A DNA stretch of 64,000 nt from Dissulfurispira thermophila (lineage in GTDB: Bacteria; Nitrospirota; Thermodesulfovibrionia; Thermodesulfovibrionales; Dissulfurispiraceae). The stretch spans positions 930,001-994,000 of the forward strand of contig NZ_AP022873.1 of NCBI RefSeq assembly GCF_014701235.1, in the 5' to 3' direction. The position numbers and the translations under genes were made by a program. The notes beneath the pieces are model-generated. The model saw only the letters and a list, made by a program, of their open reading frames with translations. It did no database searches and was not told where the DNA came from. Below, one piece after another: positions 26,608-35,845 of the stretch (position 1 is its first letter; every line of letters begins with the position of its first letter).

Positions 26608-27840
26608 ATGGGTAATAGACTTAAACATTTTTTACTAACAATTATTCTGGGAGTAATTTTTATTTTTAGCCCTTTGCCCTGCAAGGCTGAAGATATCGTT
26701 GATGGAAACAATAAATTTGCTTTTGATTTATACTCAAATCTCACACAGGGTAAAGAGGATAAAAATGCATTCTTCTCGCCCTTCAGCATAGTCTCTGCAA
26801 TGGGTATGACCTATGAAGGAGCAAAGGGAAAGACAAAAGAAGAGATGCAAAAGGTCTTTCATTTTCTGGTAGATGATAAGGCTCGCAGAGAAGGGTTTCT
26901 CAAACTAATCAGTGAGATAAATAAAAAAGACAAAAAATATGAACTCCACACTGCCAATGCCCTCTGGGTTGATAAGAGCTATAAAATTTTAGAAGATTAT
27001 CTTAAAACAGTTGAAAAATATTATTACGGCAAGGCAACGAATGTTGGATTTATTGACCCATCAGAAAGAGAGCAGACAGTATTTTTGATAAATAGCTGGG
27101 TTATGGGGAATACAAAAGGTAAAATCAAAGATATTATAAAGCCACAGGCAGTGTCTCATGATACAAGACTAATCCTTACAAATGCGATATATTTCAAAGG
27201 CAAGTGGAAGCTCCAGTTTGATAAAAAATTAACAAAAGATGAGGACTTCAAGGTTTCAACAGAGAAAAAATTAAAGGTGCCAATGATGAGAATGGCTATG
27301 AAAGGGTTTAATGACTACCCTGAGTTTAACTATGCTGAAACAGATGAACTGCAAGCCATTGAACTTCCCTATGAAGGAGAAGAACTCTCAATGCTAATAT
27401 TACTTCCAAAGGGAAATCTTGAGGGTATAGAAAAGACTTTGACCTATGAAAGAATAGAGGAGATAAAAAGAAGTTTAAGTTTAAGACCTGTTGATTTATA
27501 TCTACCAAAGTTTAAGTTTGAAACAGAATACTCACTCAAGCCAGTATTTGCTGATATGGGGATGCCAACTGCTTTTTCTAATGATGCTGATTTTTCAGGC
27601 ATGGATGGCACAAAGAAGCTTAAAATAGATAAAGTAATCCATAAGGCATTTGTTGAGGTCAATGAAGAAGGCACAGAGGCAGCAGCAGCCACTGCAGTGA
27701 TCATGGTAACAAAGTCTGCAGTGGAAGAAGTAAAAAAGCCTGTCATCTTCCGTGCAGACCATCCATTTATCTTCATAATTCAGCATAACAAAACAAGTGC
27801 TATACTGTTTTTCGGCAGAGTGCATGAGCCGAAGAAATAA
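26608..27840 (+). CDS. Exported serpin (serine/cysteine protease inhibitor)
   Basis: A 410-residue complete serpin. Signal peptide at 8-26 (cleavage near CKAED). Serpin core marks: 'NAFFSPFSIVSAM' (about 52), 'LILTNAIYFKGKW' (about 190), 'ELPYEGEELSMLILLPK' and 'ADHPFIFII' near the C-terminus. The reactive loop has an inhibitory hinge (G355-T-E-A-A-A-A), and counting from P15 places P1 at Lys369 and P1' at Ser370. It should therefore trap proteases that cut after Lys. It lies between two exported caspase-like genes, 14 bases before one of them. Regulating those proteases is the obvious hypothesis. Confidence 0.9.
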   Translation: MGNRLKHFLLTIILGVIFIFSPLPCKAEDIVDGNNKFAFDLYSNLTQGKEDKNAFFSPFSIVSAMGMTYEGAKGKTKEEMQKVFHFLVDDKARREGFLKLISEINKKDKKYELHTANALWVDKSYKILEDYLKTVEKYYYGKATNVGFIDPSEREQTVFLINSWVMGNTKGKIKDIIKPQAVSHDTRLILTNAIYFKGKWKLQFDKKLTKDEDFKVSTEKKLKVPMMRMAMKGFNDYPEFNYAETDELQAIELPYEGEELSMLILLPKGNLEGIEKTLTYERIEEIKRSLSLRPVDLYLPKFKFETEYSLKPVFADMGMPTAFSNDADFSGMDGTKKLKIDKVIHKAFVEVNEEGTEAAAATAVIMVTKSAVEEVKKPVIFRADHPFIFIIQHNKTSAILFFGRVHEPKK

Positions 27841-27854
27841 GATTGAGGTGTGAG

Positions 27855-30800
27855 ATGAGAAAGGAGATATTCATATTTTTAATAGCTTTGGCAGGTCTTT
27901 TAATGGGCTTTAATCATACCCTTTTTGCCTCTGAAAAGCCCGAGATTTTTGTGCAGTTGGGGCATTCTGATACGATTCAATCTGCATCTTTTTCATCTAA
28001 TGGAAGATATCTTGTTACAGCTGATCCTCATCTCATTAAGATCTGGGAGGTTGGTACATGGAAGGAAATTAGAACTTTTAAAAATGAGAAGGAGATTAAC
28101 ACTGTTAATCTTTCTCCTGATAACAGAACTATTGTTTTAGGTGACAAAGAAGGAAACATAAAGTTTTTGGACATTCAGACAGGTAAGATATTCGCAAGTC
28201 TTAAGTCTAAATATGGAGTCGAATTTCTATCATTTTCTCCAGATGGAAAACATATTATTTACTCACACTATCCGGGAATTGTTTACATTGATTTGTCAAC
28301 GCAAAAACAGCTTTTTGAAATAAAAAAGGAGTCTCAGATAGTAAAAGCTGCTACTTTCTTATCAAGTGGAAAATTAATAGCAATGGGAGTAGATGACTAT
28401 GAAATTCCAATTTATTCTTATCCTAAAAGAACAAAAATAGATATTTATGATGTTGTAAAAAGAAAAGTTATTAAAAGTTTTAATCTATATAAAAAAACTG
28501 GCAGTACAAATGAAGAAATATGGAATATGGTAGTCTCTCCTGATGAGAGATATTTTCTCATAAATAGTGTTGTAAGAGATGAAAATCGATCAACTGATAA
28601 AAGTGGAAAACTATATATTGTTGATGCAAAAACTGGCAATACAATTAAAGATATTGTTTCATCTGATATTTATCATTCCTTTACCTTTTCGCCTGATGGC
28701 AAATTTATTGTAACTGCAAAATTTGGGAAAGTATTATTTTTAAACATAGAGGACTGGAAGATATTGCGAGAAGGCGATGGTAGCCTGCCAGTAGCTTTTT
28801 CTCCAGATAATCGTTTTTTTGTGTATAGCAATAAGCTTAACACCCTGGATGTTATTGATGTTCAATCATGGCAAAAAATTGCAACCCTGTCAGGGAATAC
28901 TTCTTTTCAGAAATCTCCAATCTTTAGCTTGCAGGAAGATGGATTTTTAACGATAGATAGCCGTAGTGATGTAGATATTAATTATTGGGATTTAAAAAAG
29001 GGGTTGCTGAAAAATAGCAGTGCACCTTTACTTAGCCCAAGCAATGAACACCTTGTAACGATTAAAATTAGTAGGGATGGGAAATTAAGTGTAATGAATA
29101 ATCAAAATGGGGAGGGAAGTTATCTTTTTAATTTTGAGAATGGCAAATTAGAAAAGATATTAGCAAAATCTATAGGTAATGTAGATTTTAGTCTTGATAA
29201 TAGGTTCCTTTTATTTTCAACATATGACAGAAAAATTGTTCTGTGGGATTTAAAAGAAAATCGAGAGGTTAGCACTCTGTTTGATAAAAGGAATAATGAT
29301 AAGATTCATATAAAGATTGTCGGATTTGCGCCGGATGGCAAATATGCCTTTGCAGGATACGATGAATATTATTATGAAGAAAATGGTGTATTAGATAGTC
29401 GTTACATAACGAAACTATGGAATATTTCAACCGGTCGAGAAATCAAAACATTTAAAGCTCACAATAATGTCTATACGCAAGCAATCTCGCCCGATGGTAA
29501 GTATATTCTTTCCGCAGAGTTTTCAGGCTCTGAGGATTTTCTTGTTTTAAGGGAAATAACAAGTGGTAGAATATCTAAGAAATTCAAAGGTCATAGCGAC
29601 AGTATATATAAAACGGCTTTTTCGCGTGATGGAAAGTATATAGCTTCAGGCGGCAACGATCAGGCCATAATAATATGGGATGCGAAATCAGGAAGACAAA
29701 TAAAGGTTCTTCGTGGGCATAGTGGAACTATTTGGTCCCTTACTTTTTCGCCGAATGACACACGGCTGATTTCTACAAGTTTTGACGGCACAACTCACCT
29801 CTGGGACATTTCTACTGGCAAAGAGCTTGCCCAGTTCATTGCCTTCACTGACGGTGAATGGATAGTTATTACTCCTGAGGGTTATTACAATGCGTCCCCT
29901 AATGGCGACAAGCATCTCAATGTCCGCATCGGAAATAATGTCTATGGCATTGAAAACTATCGCGAGGCATTTTACCGTCCAGACCTTGTAAAGCTTGCCC
30001 TTTCTGGCGGTTCGCTTAAGGAATATAAGACCTTAGCTGATGTAAAACAGCCACCTGTGGTAGAGATAATTGATACTCCATTAAGCATAGAAAAAGATGA
30101 GATAAAGGTTACTGTGAGGCTTACAGACCAGGGTGGTGGTATAGGAGATGTGAGGCTCTATCTCAATGACACCGCTGTATTGGTTGACAGCTCAAGGGGG
30201 ATAAAGATTACTCCAAAACCTGGAGAGAAGTCCATTTATAAAACTTACACAGTAAAACTCTTAAATGGTGAAAATGTCATAAAAGCCATTGCATTCAACG
30301 GTGACAACACTATGCAGAGTAACCCTGCTGTGCATAAGGTCGTGGCAAGCCTCGGGATTAAAAAGCCTTCCATGTATGCAGTTGCAATTGGTATCAATGA
30401 ATACAAAAACCCCAAGCTTGAGCTCAAATATGCAGTGGCAGATGCAAAACTTTTTGCAGAGACATTAAAGCAGGTTGCCACACCATTATTTGAAAAGGTA
30501 GATGTGAAGCTGTTGACTACAAAAGAGGAGACCACAAAGGAGCACATTAAAAAAATCCTTGATGCATACAAAAATCTCAATCCAGAGGATGTCTTTGTCT
30601 TTTATGTGGCAAGCCATGGCACAGTGGATGAGGGAGAGTATTTTCTCATTACAAGCAATGTGGGCTCACTTAGCACCTTCAGGCTTAAGGAGAATGCCCT
30701 AACACAGGCAGAACTGAAGGAACTCATAGCAAATGTGCCATCAACAAAGAAAATGATAGTAATAGACACCTGTAATGCAGGAAAACTTGGAGAGGCACTG

Positions 30801-31127
30801 CAAGTTGCAATGCTTACCCGTGGCATGAGTGAGGAGACAGCAGTAAAGATACTCTCAAAGGCAGTAGGTTCAACGATTATATCAGCATCCACATCACTTC
30901 AAGAAGCACTTGAGGGTTATCAGGGCCACGGGCTATTTACCTATGTGCTTGCAGAAGGCTTAAGAGGCAAAGCAGATACAGATAGAGATGGATTTATCAA
31001 GACCTTTGAACTTGCCACCTATGTGGACAGTGAGGTGCCAGCCCTGGCTGAGAGGGTATTCAAGCGTGACCAGTACCCAACAGCAACACCAACAGGGCAG
31101 GCATTTCCAGTGGGAAGGATTAGATAA
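27855..31127 (+). CDS. Exported WD40-repeat caspase-like protease (C14), third member
   Basis: About 1090 residues: signal peptide (3-25), long WD40 region (about 35-640; 'GHSDSIYKTAFSRDGKYIAS', 'IWDAKSGRQIKVLRGHSG'), a beta-sandwich linker, and a caspase-like domain (about 830-1090). The dyad is His921 (VASHGT) and Cys973 (IDTCNAG). It is clearly related to copies A and B in layout ('GYYNASPNGD' against their 'GYYDASPGGE') but diverged throughout. ATG 27855 with GAGGTG just ahead is preferred to TTG 27843. It is the last protease of the operon. Confidence 0.87.
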   Translation: MRKEIFIFLIALAGLLMGFNHTLFASEKPEIFVQLGHSDTIQSASFSSNGRYLVTADPHLIKIWEVGTWKEIRTFKNEKEINTVNLSPDNRTIVLGDKEGNIKFLDIQTGKIFASLKSKYGVEFLSFSPDGKHIIYSHYPGIVYIDLSTQKQLFEIKKESQIVKAATFLSSGKLIAMGVDDYEIPIYSYPKRTKIDIYDVVKRKVIKSFNLYKKTGSTNEEIWNMVVSPDERYFLINSVVRDENRSTDKSGKLYIVDAKTGNTIKDIVSSDIYHSFTFSPDGKFIVTAKFGKVLFLNIEDWKILREGDGSLPVAFSPDNRFFVYSNKLNTLDVIDVQSWQKIATLSGNTSFQKSPIFSLQEDGFLTIDSRSDVDINYWDLKKGLLKNSSAPLLSPSNEHLVTIKISRDGKLSVMNNQNGEGSYLFNFENGKLEKILAKSIGNVDFSLDNRFLLFSTYDRKIVLWDLKENREVSTLFDKRNNDKIHIKIVGFAPDGKYAFAGYDEYYYEENGVLDSRYITKLWNISTGREIKTFKAHNNVYTQAISPDGKYILSAEFSGSEDFLVLREITSGRISKKFKGHSDSIYKTAFSRDGKYIASGGNDQAIIIWDAKSGRQIKVLRGHSGTIWSLTFSPNDTRLISTSFDGTTHLWDISTGKELAQFIAFTDGEWIVITPEGYYNASPNGDKHLNVRIGNNVYGIENYREAFYRPDLVKLALSGGSLKEYKTLADVKQPPVVEIIDTPLSIEKDEIKVTVRLTDQGGGIGDVRLYLNDTAVLVDSSRGIKITPKPGEKSIYKTYTVKLLNGENVIKAIAFNGDNTMQSNPAVHKVVASLGIKKPSMYAVAIGINEYKNPKLELKYAVADAKLFAETLKQVATPLFEKVDVKLLTTKEETTKEHIKKILDAYKNLNPEDVFVFYVASHGTVDEGEYFLITSNVGSLSTFRLKENALTQAELKELIANVPSTKKMIVIDTCNAGKLGEALQVAMLTRGMSEETAVKILSKAVGSTIISASTSLQEALEGYQGHGLFTYVLAEGLRGKADTDRDGFIKTFELATYVDSEVPALAERVFKRDQYPTATPTGQAFPVGRIR

Positions 31128-31159
31128 TAAGTGCAGTTAAGACCAAGGAGGAGAAAACA

Positions 31160-32206
31160 ATGAAGAAAAAATCAATTGCAATTGCATTTTTACTGCTGAT
31201 TTTGTCTCCTCCTTTGTTATTTGCAGACAAAGGACATTTTTGGTGGAATATGAATGCAAAAGTAAGCGAGGATTCTCAGAAGGCAATTATATTTCACAAT
31301 AAAAAAGAAGAGGTGCTAATTCTCGGAATAGAATTGAAGGCAGATGAAAAAACAGGGGTTTTAGAGTTTATTCCTTTTCCTTCAGAGCCCCAGGTAAGCC
31401 TTGCCAAAGGGAATCCCTTTGATGCGATAAATAAGCTTTTGAGAGTAAAAAGGATTAAGTTTCAAGGAGCACTCACAAAAGGTGGTGCAGGCACTGAGCC
31501 TGTGGAGATAAAAATGAGCCAGAAGATAGGACTTCACGATGTAACAGTGACAAAGATAAATGACATAAATGGCTTTAACATCTGGATTATTGATTTTCTT
31601 GATAAGAAAGGAATTAAAAGGATTGAAATTAAAGCCCTTAAGAATTTTTCAACAATTGCTGAAGATTACATAAAAAGAGGGATTCAATACTTTGTGTTTG
31701 ACTATGTAGAAGTAAATAAGACACAACAATTTATTGAGCCATTAATCTACAGGTTCAAAACAGATAAACTCTACTATCCCTTAAAAACCTCAAACATTAT
31801 TGGAGGAATTGGAAGGGTAGAAGTTGTGCTTATACTTCCAGGAAGTCTTGGAATAAATGAAGATGAACGAATAAAAATAATTGAAGCATTTCCAGAAACA
31901 CGCAGACCAAAATTAAGCAGTTCTTCAAAGGTTTATCTCAATGAACTCAAGCCAGTTTATGAAAAGGTAGCAAACATTTTCCCTGAAAAAAGCAAAATCT
32001 ATCTTCAGATGCTTCGTTATGAAGGAAGGTATGATTTCAGAGATGATCTTAACCTTGATATATCTAATATTGCACCCTATGCAAGGAAGATAGAAAGAAG
32101 CTGGGGATGGGATAATGAACTTAATTTTCTTGACGACTTTACCATTGATGAACTCAATGACTACTTTGAAGCCCACCCAGAGCTGAGAAAAAAGAGTAAT
32201 AAGTGA
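31160..32206 (+). CDS. Secreted protein of unknown function, end of the caspase operon
   Basis: A 348-residue protein with a signal peptide (5-22, LLFADKG). The body is beta-rich ('EVLILGIELKADEKTGVLEFIPFPSEP', in part) and recalls DUF2330-type proteins, but without their cysteine pattern, so the link is weak. The C-terminal 60 residues are acidic and hydrophilic. GGAGG precedes the ATG and it follows the third WD40-caspase by 32 bases. It could be a substrate or accessory protein of the cluster. Confidence 0.5.
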   Translation: MKKKSIAIAFLLLILSPPLLFADKGHFWWNMNAKVSEDSQKAIIFHNKKEEVLILGIELKADEKTGVLEFIPFPSEPQVSLAKGNPFDAINKLLRVKRIKFQGALTKGGAGTEPVEIKMSQKIGLHDVTVTKINDINGFNIWIIDFLDKKGIKRIEIKALKNFSTIAEDYIKRGIQYFVFDYVEVNKTQQFIEPLIYRFKTDKLYYPLKTSNIIGGIGRVEVVLILPGSLGINEDERIKIIEAFPETRRPKLSSSSKVYLNELKPVYEKVANIFPEKSKIYLQMLRYEGRYDFRDDLNLDISNIAPYARKIERSWGWDNELNFLDDFTIDELNDYFEAHPELRKKSNK

Positions 32207-32424
32207 TGGATAGGGATGGGCTTGGTAGGCATTATACTATAGACAGCATTAGCTTCTGTTGATGCTGGAGCAATGGGCATTGGGATAATTCTTTCTGTTT
32301 TTGCATTCATCGATATAATTACAGGATGGAAAGTAAATTACGACAGAATACTTCTAAAAATAACGGTATAGCTTAACTGTAACAGCAGGCAGAACTGCTT
32401 GAATAGAGAAATCATGCATCAGAT
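32207..32424. other. Gap with a small hydrophobic reading frame, possibly a gene remnant
   Basis: Between the convergent operons. A frame from ATG 32269 to the TAG at about 32371 would encode roughly 30 mostly hydrophobic residues ('GIGIILSVFAFIDIITGW'). No ribosome site is seen. It is probably the tail of a decayed membrane protein. Confidence 0.3.
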
Positions 32425-33366
32425 TTATTTTCCCTTCAGGCATTCTTTTATCAAAGTTTCTATCTTTGAGATTTCTGCCTTGTCCTTGTCCTCTGATGCC
32501 TCATTTACAGAGATCGCCCTTTTGAAATAGGCTGCTGCTGATTTGCAGTTTCCTTGCTTGAGAAAGACATTCCCTAACCCTATTAAGTCCATTACTATTT
32601 TTCTACTTAATCCGAGTGTCTTATCTATGTAAAGGGCATCCTCATAAAATTTTTGAGCATCTTCATATTCAGATCTCATTGCCTTTATATCTGCAATCAA
32701 TCTCATGGAGTTCGCTTTTTCGCTTTTATGTTCGTCTTCTTTATTTGACTCAAGTCCTTTATTCCCATAGGATATGGCTGAAGTAACATCGCCTTTTTCA
32801 AGATATGCCCTTCCTTTGAGGTTATAAACCTTGCCTATGTTGGTGCATTGCGAGCTCTGGCAAAAGGATAATGCTATGTCTGACCATTCCAATACCTTGT
32901 CATAATTCTTTTCGTCAAAGTAAAGCATTGCTTTTAAAAATGCTGCCTCAAATCGATGTAATGGATTATAGTTAATTGGAGAAGGGTTTAGTATTTCATC
33001 TATCTGCTTGTGAGCGTTGTCTTTATCACCGAGTTTGCGATAGGTGGCGGTCATATTAATTATATTTATCGCAATTCCGTCAATATCTTCTATAGAGCGG
33101 TTGATTCTAATCGCCTCATTGTAAAGTATGAGTGCATCTTTATAATCACCTTTTTTAAATGCTAACTCGGCTCTTTGATTGAATTTGATTGCTGAAAGAT
33201 GGGCATCTGACAATGTTGGATGTTTTGCCCCGCAACTAATTAAAAACAGGCAAAAGGCAATGGGTAAAAGGCGATAGGCAATTTTAGGCTTAAAGCTGAA
33301 GAAATTAGTAATAAAATCCTTCAGCCTATTGCCTATAGCCCATTGCCTTTTGCCTGTCTTATTCAT
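32425..33366 (-). CDS. TPR lipoprotein
   Basis: A 313-residue protein with a lipobox 'FLISC' at about residue 45, followed by TPR helices throughout (about 55-310; 'FKKGDYKDALILYNEAIRIN', 'YNLKGRAYLEKGDVTSAISY'). The first 45 residues, including the signal peptide, are encoded by a large palindrome (33247-33356), so 'RQWAIGNRL' and 'IAYRLLPIAFCLF' are read from its two arms. It overlaps the MlaD-like gene by 8 bases and is the last gene of the Mla-type operon. It is likely an outer-membrane TPR partner, role unknown. Confidence 0.75.
   Translation of the reverse strand: MNKTGKRQWAIGNRLKDFITNFFSFKPKIAYRLLPIAFCLFLISCGAKHPTLSDAHLSAIKFNQRAELAFKKGDYKDALILYNEAIRINRSIEDIDGIAINIINMTATYRKLGDKDNAHKQIDEILNPSPINYNPLHRFEAAFLKAMLYFDEKNYDKVLEWSDIALSFCQSSQCTNIGKVYNLKGRAYLEKGDVTSAISYGNKGLESNKEDEHKSEKANSMRLIADIKAMRSEYEDAQKFYEDALYIDKTLGLSRKIVMDLIGLGNVFLKQGNCKSAAAYFKRAISVNEASEDKDKAEISKIETLIKECLKGK
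33247..33356. repeat. 110-bp palindromic word repeat within a lipoprotein signal-peptide region
   Basis: CAGGCAAAAGGCAATGGG (33247-33264) is the exact reverse complement of CCCATTGCCTTTTGCCTG (33339-33356). Further partial pairing lies inside (GGCGATAGGC / GCCTATTGCC). It lies within the coding sequence and stays in frame. Confidence 0.85.
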
Positions 33367-34315
33367 AGCTGTCGGTATTTAATGTCTTTTGTTCCGGTTC
33401 CTTTATGAATAGCCTAATTGGCCATATCTTTTTTACAGAATCTGTAATATCTTTGGCACCTTCAGCAGCCTCCCCTCCCTTTTTAATAGCAGACGGGATT
33501 TGAGGTGCTGTTTGCTCTGTTACTTTCTTTATTTCTTCGGTTGTCTTTTGAATATTTTCGAGGCTCTTATTTGTCTTTTCGAGGATATTCGGTATATCGT
33601 TATCCACTTTTTTGATGAGACCATCAATATTGTTTACAGTCTGTTTTGTGGAGTCAAGCACAGAATCTATTTTCTTTACTGTTGTATTCACACCCTTGTC
33701 AGCGTCTTTTAATAGGGCATTTAAATGCTGCTGTGTCTCTGATAAGCTATCAGAGAATTTTTTAAGATTTTGCAATGTCTGTTTTACATCGCCCTGTGGA
33801 TTATTGATATAATGGATTATCTCCTTTACATCGCCGAGAACAGGCTTTATCTCATTTTTTAATTCTTCTGCTATTTCTGCAAGCCCTCTTGCCCTTTCAA
33901 ACTCTATTGTTCCATTTTCTGTGATATGTTTTGCTGTTATAGAGCCCGGAGTTATCTCTATGATGCTATCTCCAATAAAGCCCTCTTTAAAAAGCCTTGC
34001 CTTTGAATCTGTCCTTATCCATTTCATATATCGAGTGTTTATAGATAGTTCTACCTTTACTTTTGCCACATCGTCAAGGGACAGTCTCGAAACCTTTCCT
34101 ATTTTAAATCCGCTTAGTTTTACTGCCATCCCTTCATTTATCCCTTGCCCACTGTCAGCAATAAAATATATTGTTGTTTTTGGAGTAAATATCCCTTGCT
34201 GCACCCCTATAAAAGCAGTTACTACAATAATGCCTACTATTGCAATAATAACAAATAGTCCTATTTTTTTTTCTATACCAATAAATCTTTTGTCTGTTTC
34301 TTTCATTAATTCCAT
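33359..34315 (-). CDS. MlaD-type MCE protein (phospholipid transport)
   Basis: A 318-residue protein: N-terminal span (about 18-38), MCE domain (about 45-125; 'DSGQGINEGMAVKLSGFKIGKV', in part), then a long coiled coil (about 150-270). It ends in 'KKIWPIRLFI', as in many MlaD/MCE tails. It binds and moves lipids across the periplasm with the MlaE permease. AGAGGAAG lies before the ATG. The 46-base gap after the ABC gene carries a short AACCTTAACC word repeat. Confidence 0.85.
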   Translation of the reverse strand: MELMKETDKRFIGIEKKIGLFVIIAIVGIIVVTAFIGVQQGIFTPKTTIYFIADSGQGINEGMAVKLSGFKIGKVSRLSLDDVAKVKVELSINTRYMKWIRTDSKARLFKEGFIGDSIIEITPGSITAKHITENGTIEFERARGLAEIAEELKNEIKPVLGDVKEIIHYINNPQGDVKQTLQNLKKFSDSLSETQQHLNALLKDADKGVNTTVKKIDSVLDSTKQTVNNIDGLIKKVDNDIPNILEKTNKSLENIQKTTEEIKKVTEQTAPQIPSAIKKGGEAAEGAKDITDSVKKIWPIRLFIKEPEQKTLNTDSYE

Positions 34316-34361
34316 AATATCTTCCTCTTACTTATATATACCCTCAACCTTAACCTATTTC

Positions 34362-35003
34362 TTATATTCTTATGATGGTATCTGCCCTTACATGCTTGAC
34401 AGATTGTTCATCAAATGTGATATATACAGATGTCCTCTCATGTTTTTCTGTATGGAAATTCATTGTCATCTTTATTAATCTATCAGACATATCAGGGGTC
34501 AGTCCCTCAAATAGAGATTCATATATCATTATATCCGGCTCCATGAGCATTGCCCTTATAAGACCTATTAACCTTTTTTCGTGAATAGGCAATGGTCCTG
34601 GGAGTTTTCCCATTAATTCCTTAAGATAGGTTATGTCTATACCTACCTCGTTGAATTTTTGTATCATTTTTGCTTCTGCCTTATCTGCTTTTTCGTTTTT
34701 GTGATATGATATAGGAAGTATTATGTTTTCCCATACCTTGAGGTTGCTTATCAATCCCCCGTCTTTCAGAACAACCCCGATTCTATTTAGAAGCCTGTAT
34801 GAATCTCTTTCAGGAAGTGCATATATTTCTTTGTTGAGCAGAAAAACCCTTCCTGTTAAAGGTCTTTCGAGTCCAGCAATAATATTAAGCAGTTTTCTGT
34901 TTTCATATTCAGACCGAGTGATGATTTTGCATTCAGATCCACTCTTTATATCAAACGAGAGTGCATTGAAATCTCCTGTAGTAATATTTTCAAGTCTTAT
35001 CAT
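34362..35003 (-). CDS. Degenerate ABC protein in the MlaF position (ATPase motifs lost)
   Basis: A 213-residue protein with the fold and length of an ABC ATPase, placed where MlaF normally is. The nucleotide motifs are gone: the Walker A region (about 28-37) reads 'ITRSEYENRKLL' with no GXXGXGKS, the signature region (134-143) is 'LPGPLPIHEK' instead of LSGG, Walker B (157-162) is 'DIMIYES', and the H-loop is 'YITFDE'. It still aligns elsewhere (IAGLERPLTGRV, IGLIRAMLMEPD). It overlaps mlaE by 4 bases. It is probably a structural pseudo-ATPase; energy would have to come from elsewhere. Confidence 0.75.
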   Translation of the reverse strand: MIRLENITTGDFNALSFDIKSGSECKIITRSEYENRKLLNIIAGLERPLTGRVFLLNKEIYALPERDSYRLLNRIGVVLKDGGLISNLKVWENIILPISYHKNEKADKAEAKMIQKFNEVGIDITYLKELMGKLPGPLPIHEKRLIGLIRAMLMEPDIMIYESLFEGLTPDMSDRLIKMTMNFHTEKHERTSVYITFDEQSVKHVRADTIIRI

Positions 35004-35776
35004 ACAAACGATATAACTGTAATTATACCATCAAATATGAATACTAAAAATAGGCTCTGCATAACTGCCTTTGTAGCAGCTTGCGGAATCTCTGTTATCG
35101 ATGCCTCTACATTAAAGCCATGATAACATGAAACCACAGAAATTAATAATCCAAATACAAGGCTTTTGAACAGAGATATTAAAATCTCAAAGAGTCCGAG
35201 TGCTGAGAATATGCCTTTAATATGCTGTGAAAAAGACAGTTCAAGAAATGCTGAAGTAAAAGCTAATCCGCCTGTGATTGCCATTATTTGAAAATAAAAG
35301 GTAAGAATAAAAACAGAGATTGTAATCCCTGTAATTCTTGGAACAATTAGATAATCCACAGGATTAATTCCCATTATTTTAAGGCTGTCTGTCTCCCTAT
35401 TGACTTTCATTGAGCCTAATTCTGATGATATGGCAGTGCCGCTTCGGGCAATTATTATTATAGCAGCAAATAATGGACCGAGTTCCCTTACTATTGTCCA
35501 GATGAGTATCTTGCCTGTAAGCACAGCATTTGATCCAACAAGATTTACTATTTGAGCGATGATAACTATCCCTATGAGTATTCCTATTGCAGCTACCTTG
35601 CTAAGTGCCTCTATTCCTGTGAAGTATAATTGTTTGTATAATACAGAACGAATCGGGGCGTTGCGCAATAAGGAAATGTTTCTTATTGAATAACATAGCA
35701 ATATGTAATATCCCTTCAGATATTTTAAGGCATTGATTATATTTCTCCCGATTTTCTCTGCACTAATGAATGTCAT
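35000..35776 (-). CDS. mlaE: MlaE-type permease of an MCE lipid transporter
   Basis: A 258-residue membrane protein with five to six spans and the family core 'IVRELGPLFAAIIIIARSGTAISSELGSM' (about 93-121, quoted in part: RELGPLF, ARSGTAI, ELGSM). First gene of the minus-strand Mla operon (mlaE, mlaF-like, mlaD, TPR lipoprotein). It is divergent from the CRP-type regulator, with 69 bases between. Confidence 0.88.
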   Translation of the reverse strand: MTFISAEKIGRNIINALKYLKGYYILLCYSIRNISLLRNAPIRSVLYKQLYFTGIEALSKVAAIGILIGIVIIAQIVNLVGSNAVLTGKILIWTIVRELGPLFAAIIIIARSGTAISSELGSMKVNRETDSLKIMGINPVDYLIVPRITGITISVFILTFYFQIMAITGGLAFTSAFLELSFSQHIKGIFSALGLFEILISLFKSLVFGLLISVVSCYHGFNVEASITEIPQAATKAVMQSLFLVFIFDGIITVISFV

Positions 35777-35845
35777 AAATCAAATTTTAGCATAATCAAT
35801 TTTTATATTCAGGATTTTTTCAAAATCTGATAAAATTGTAATGCT

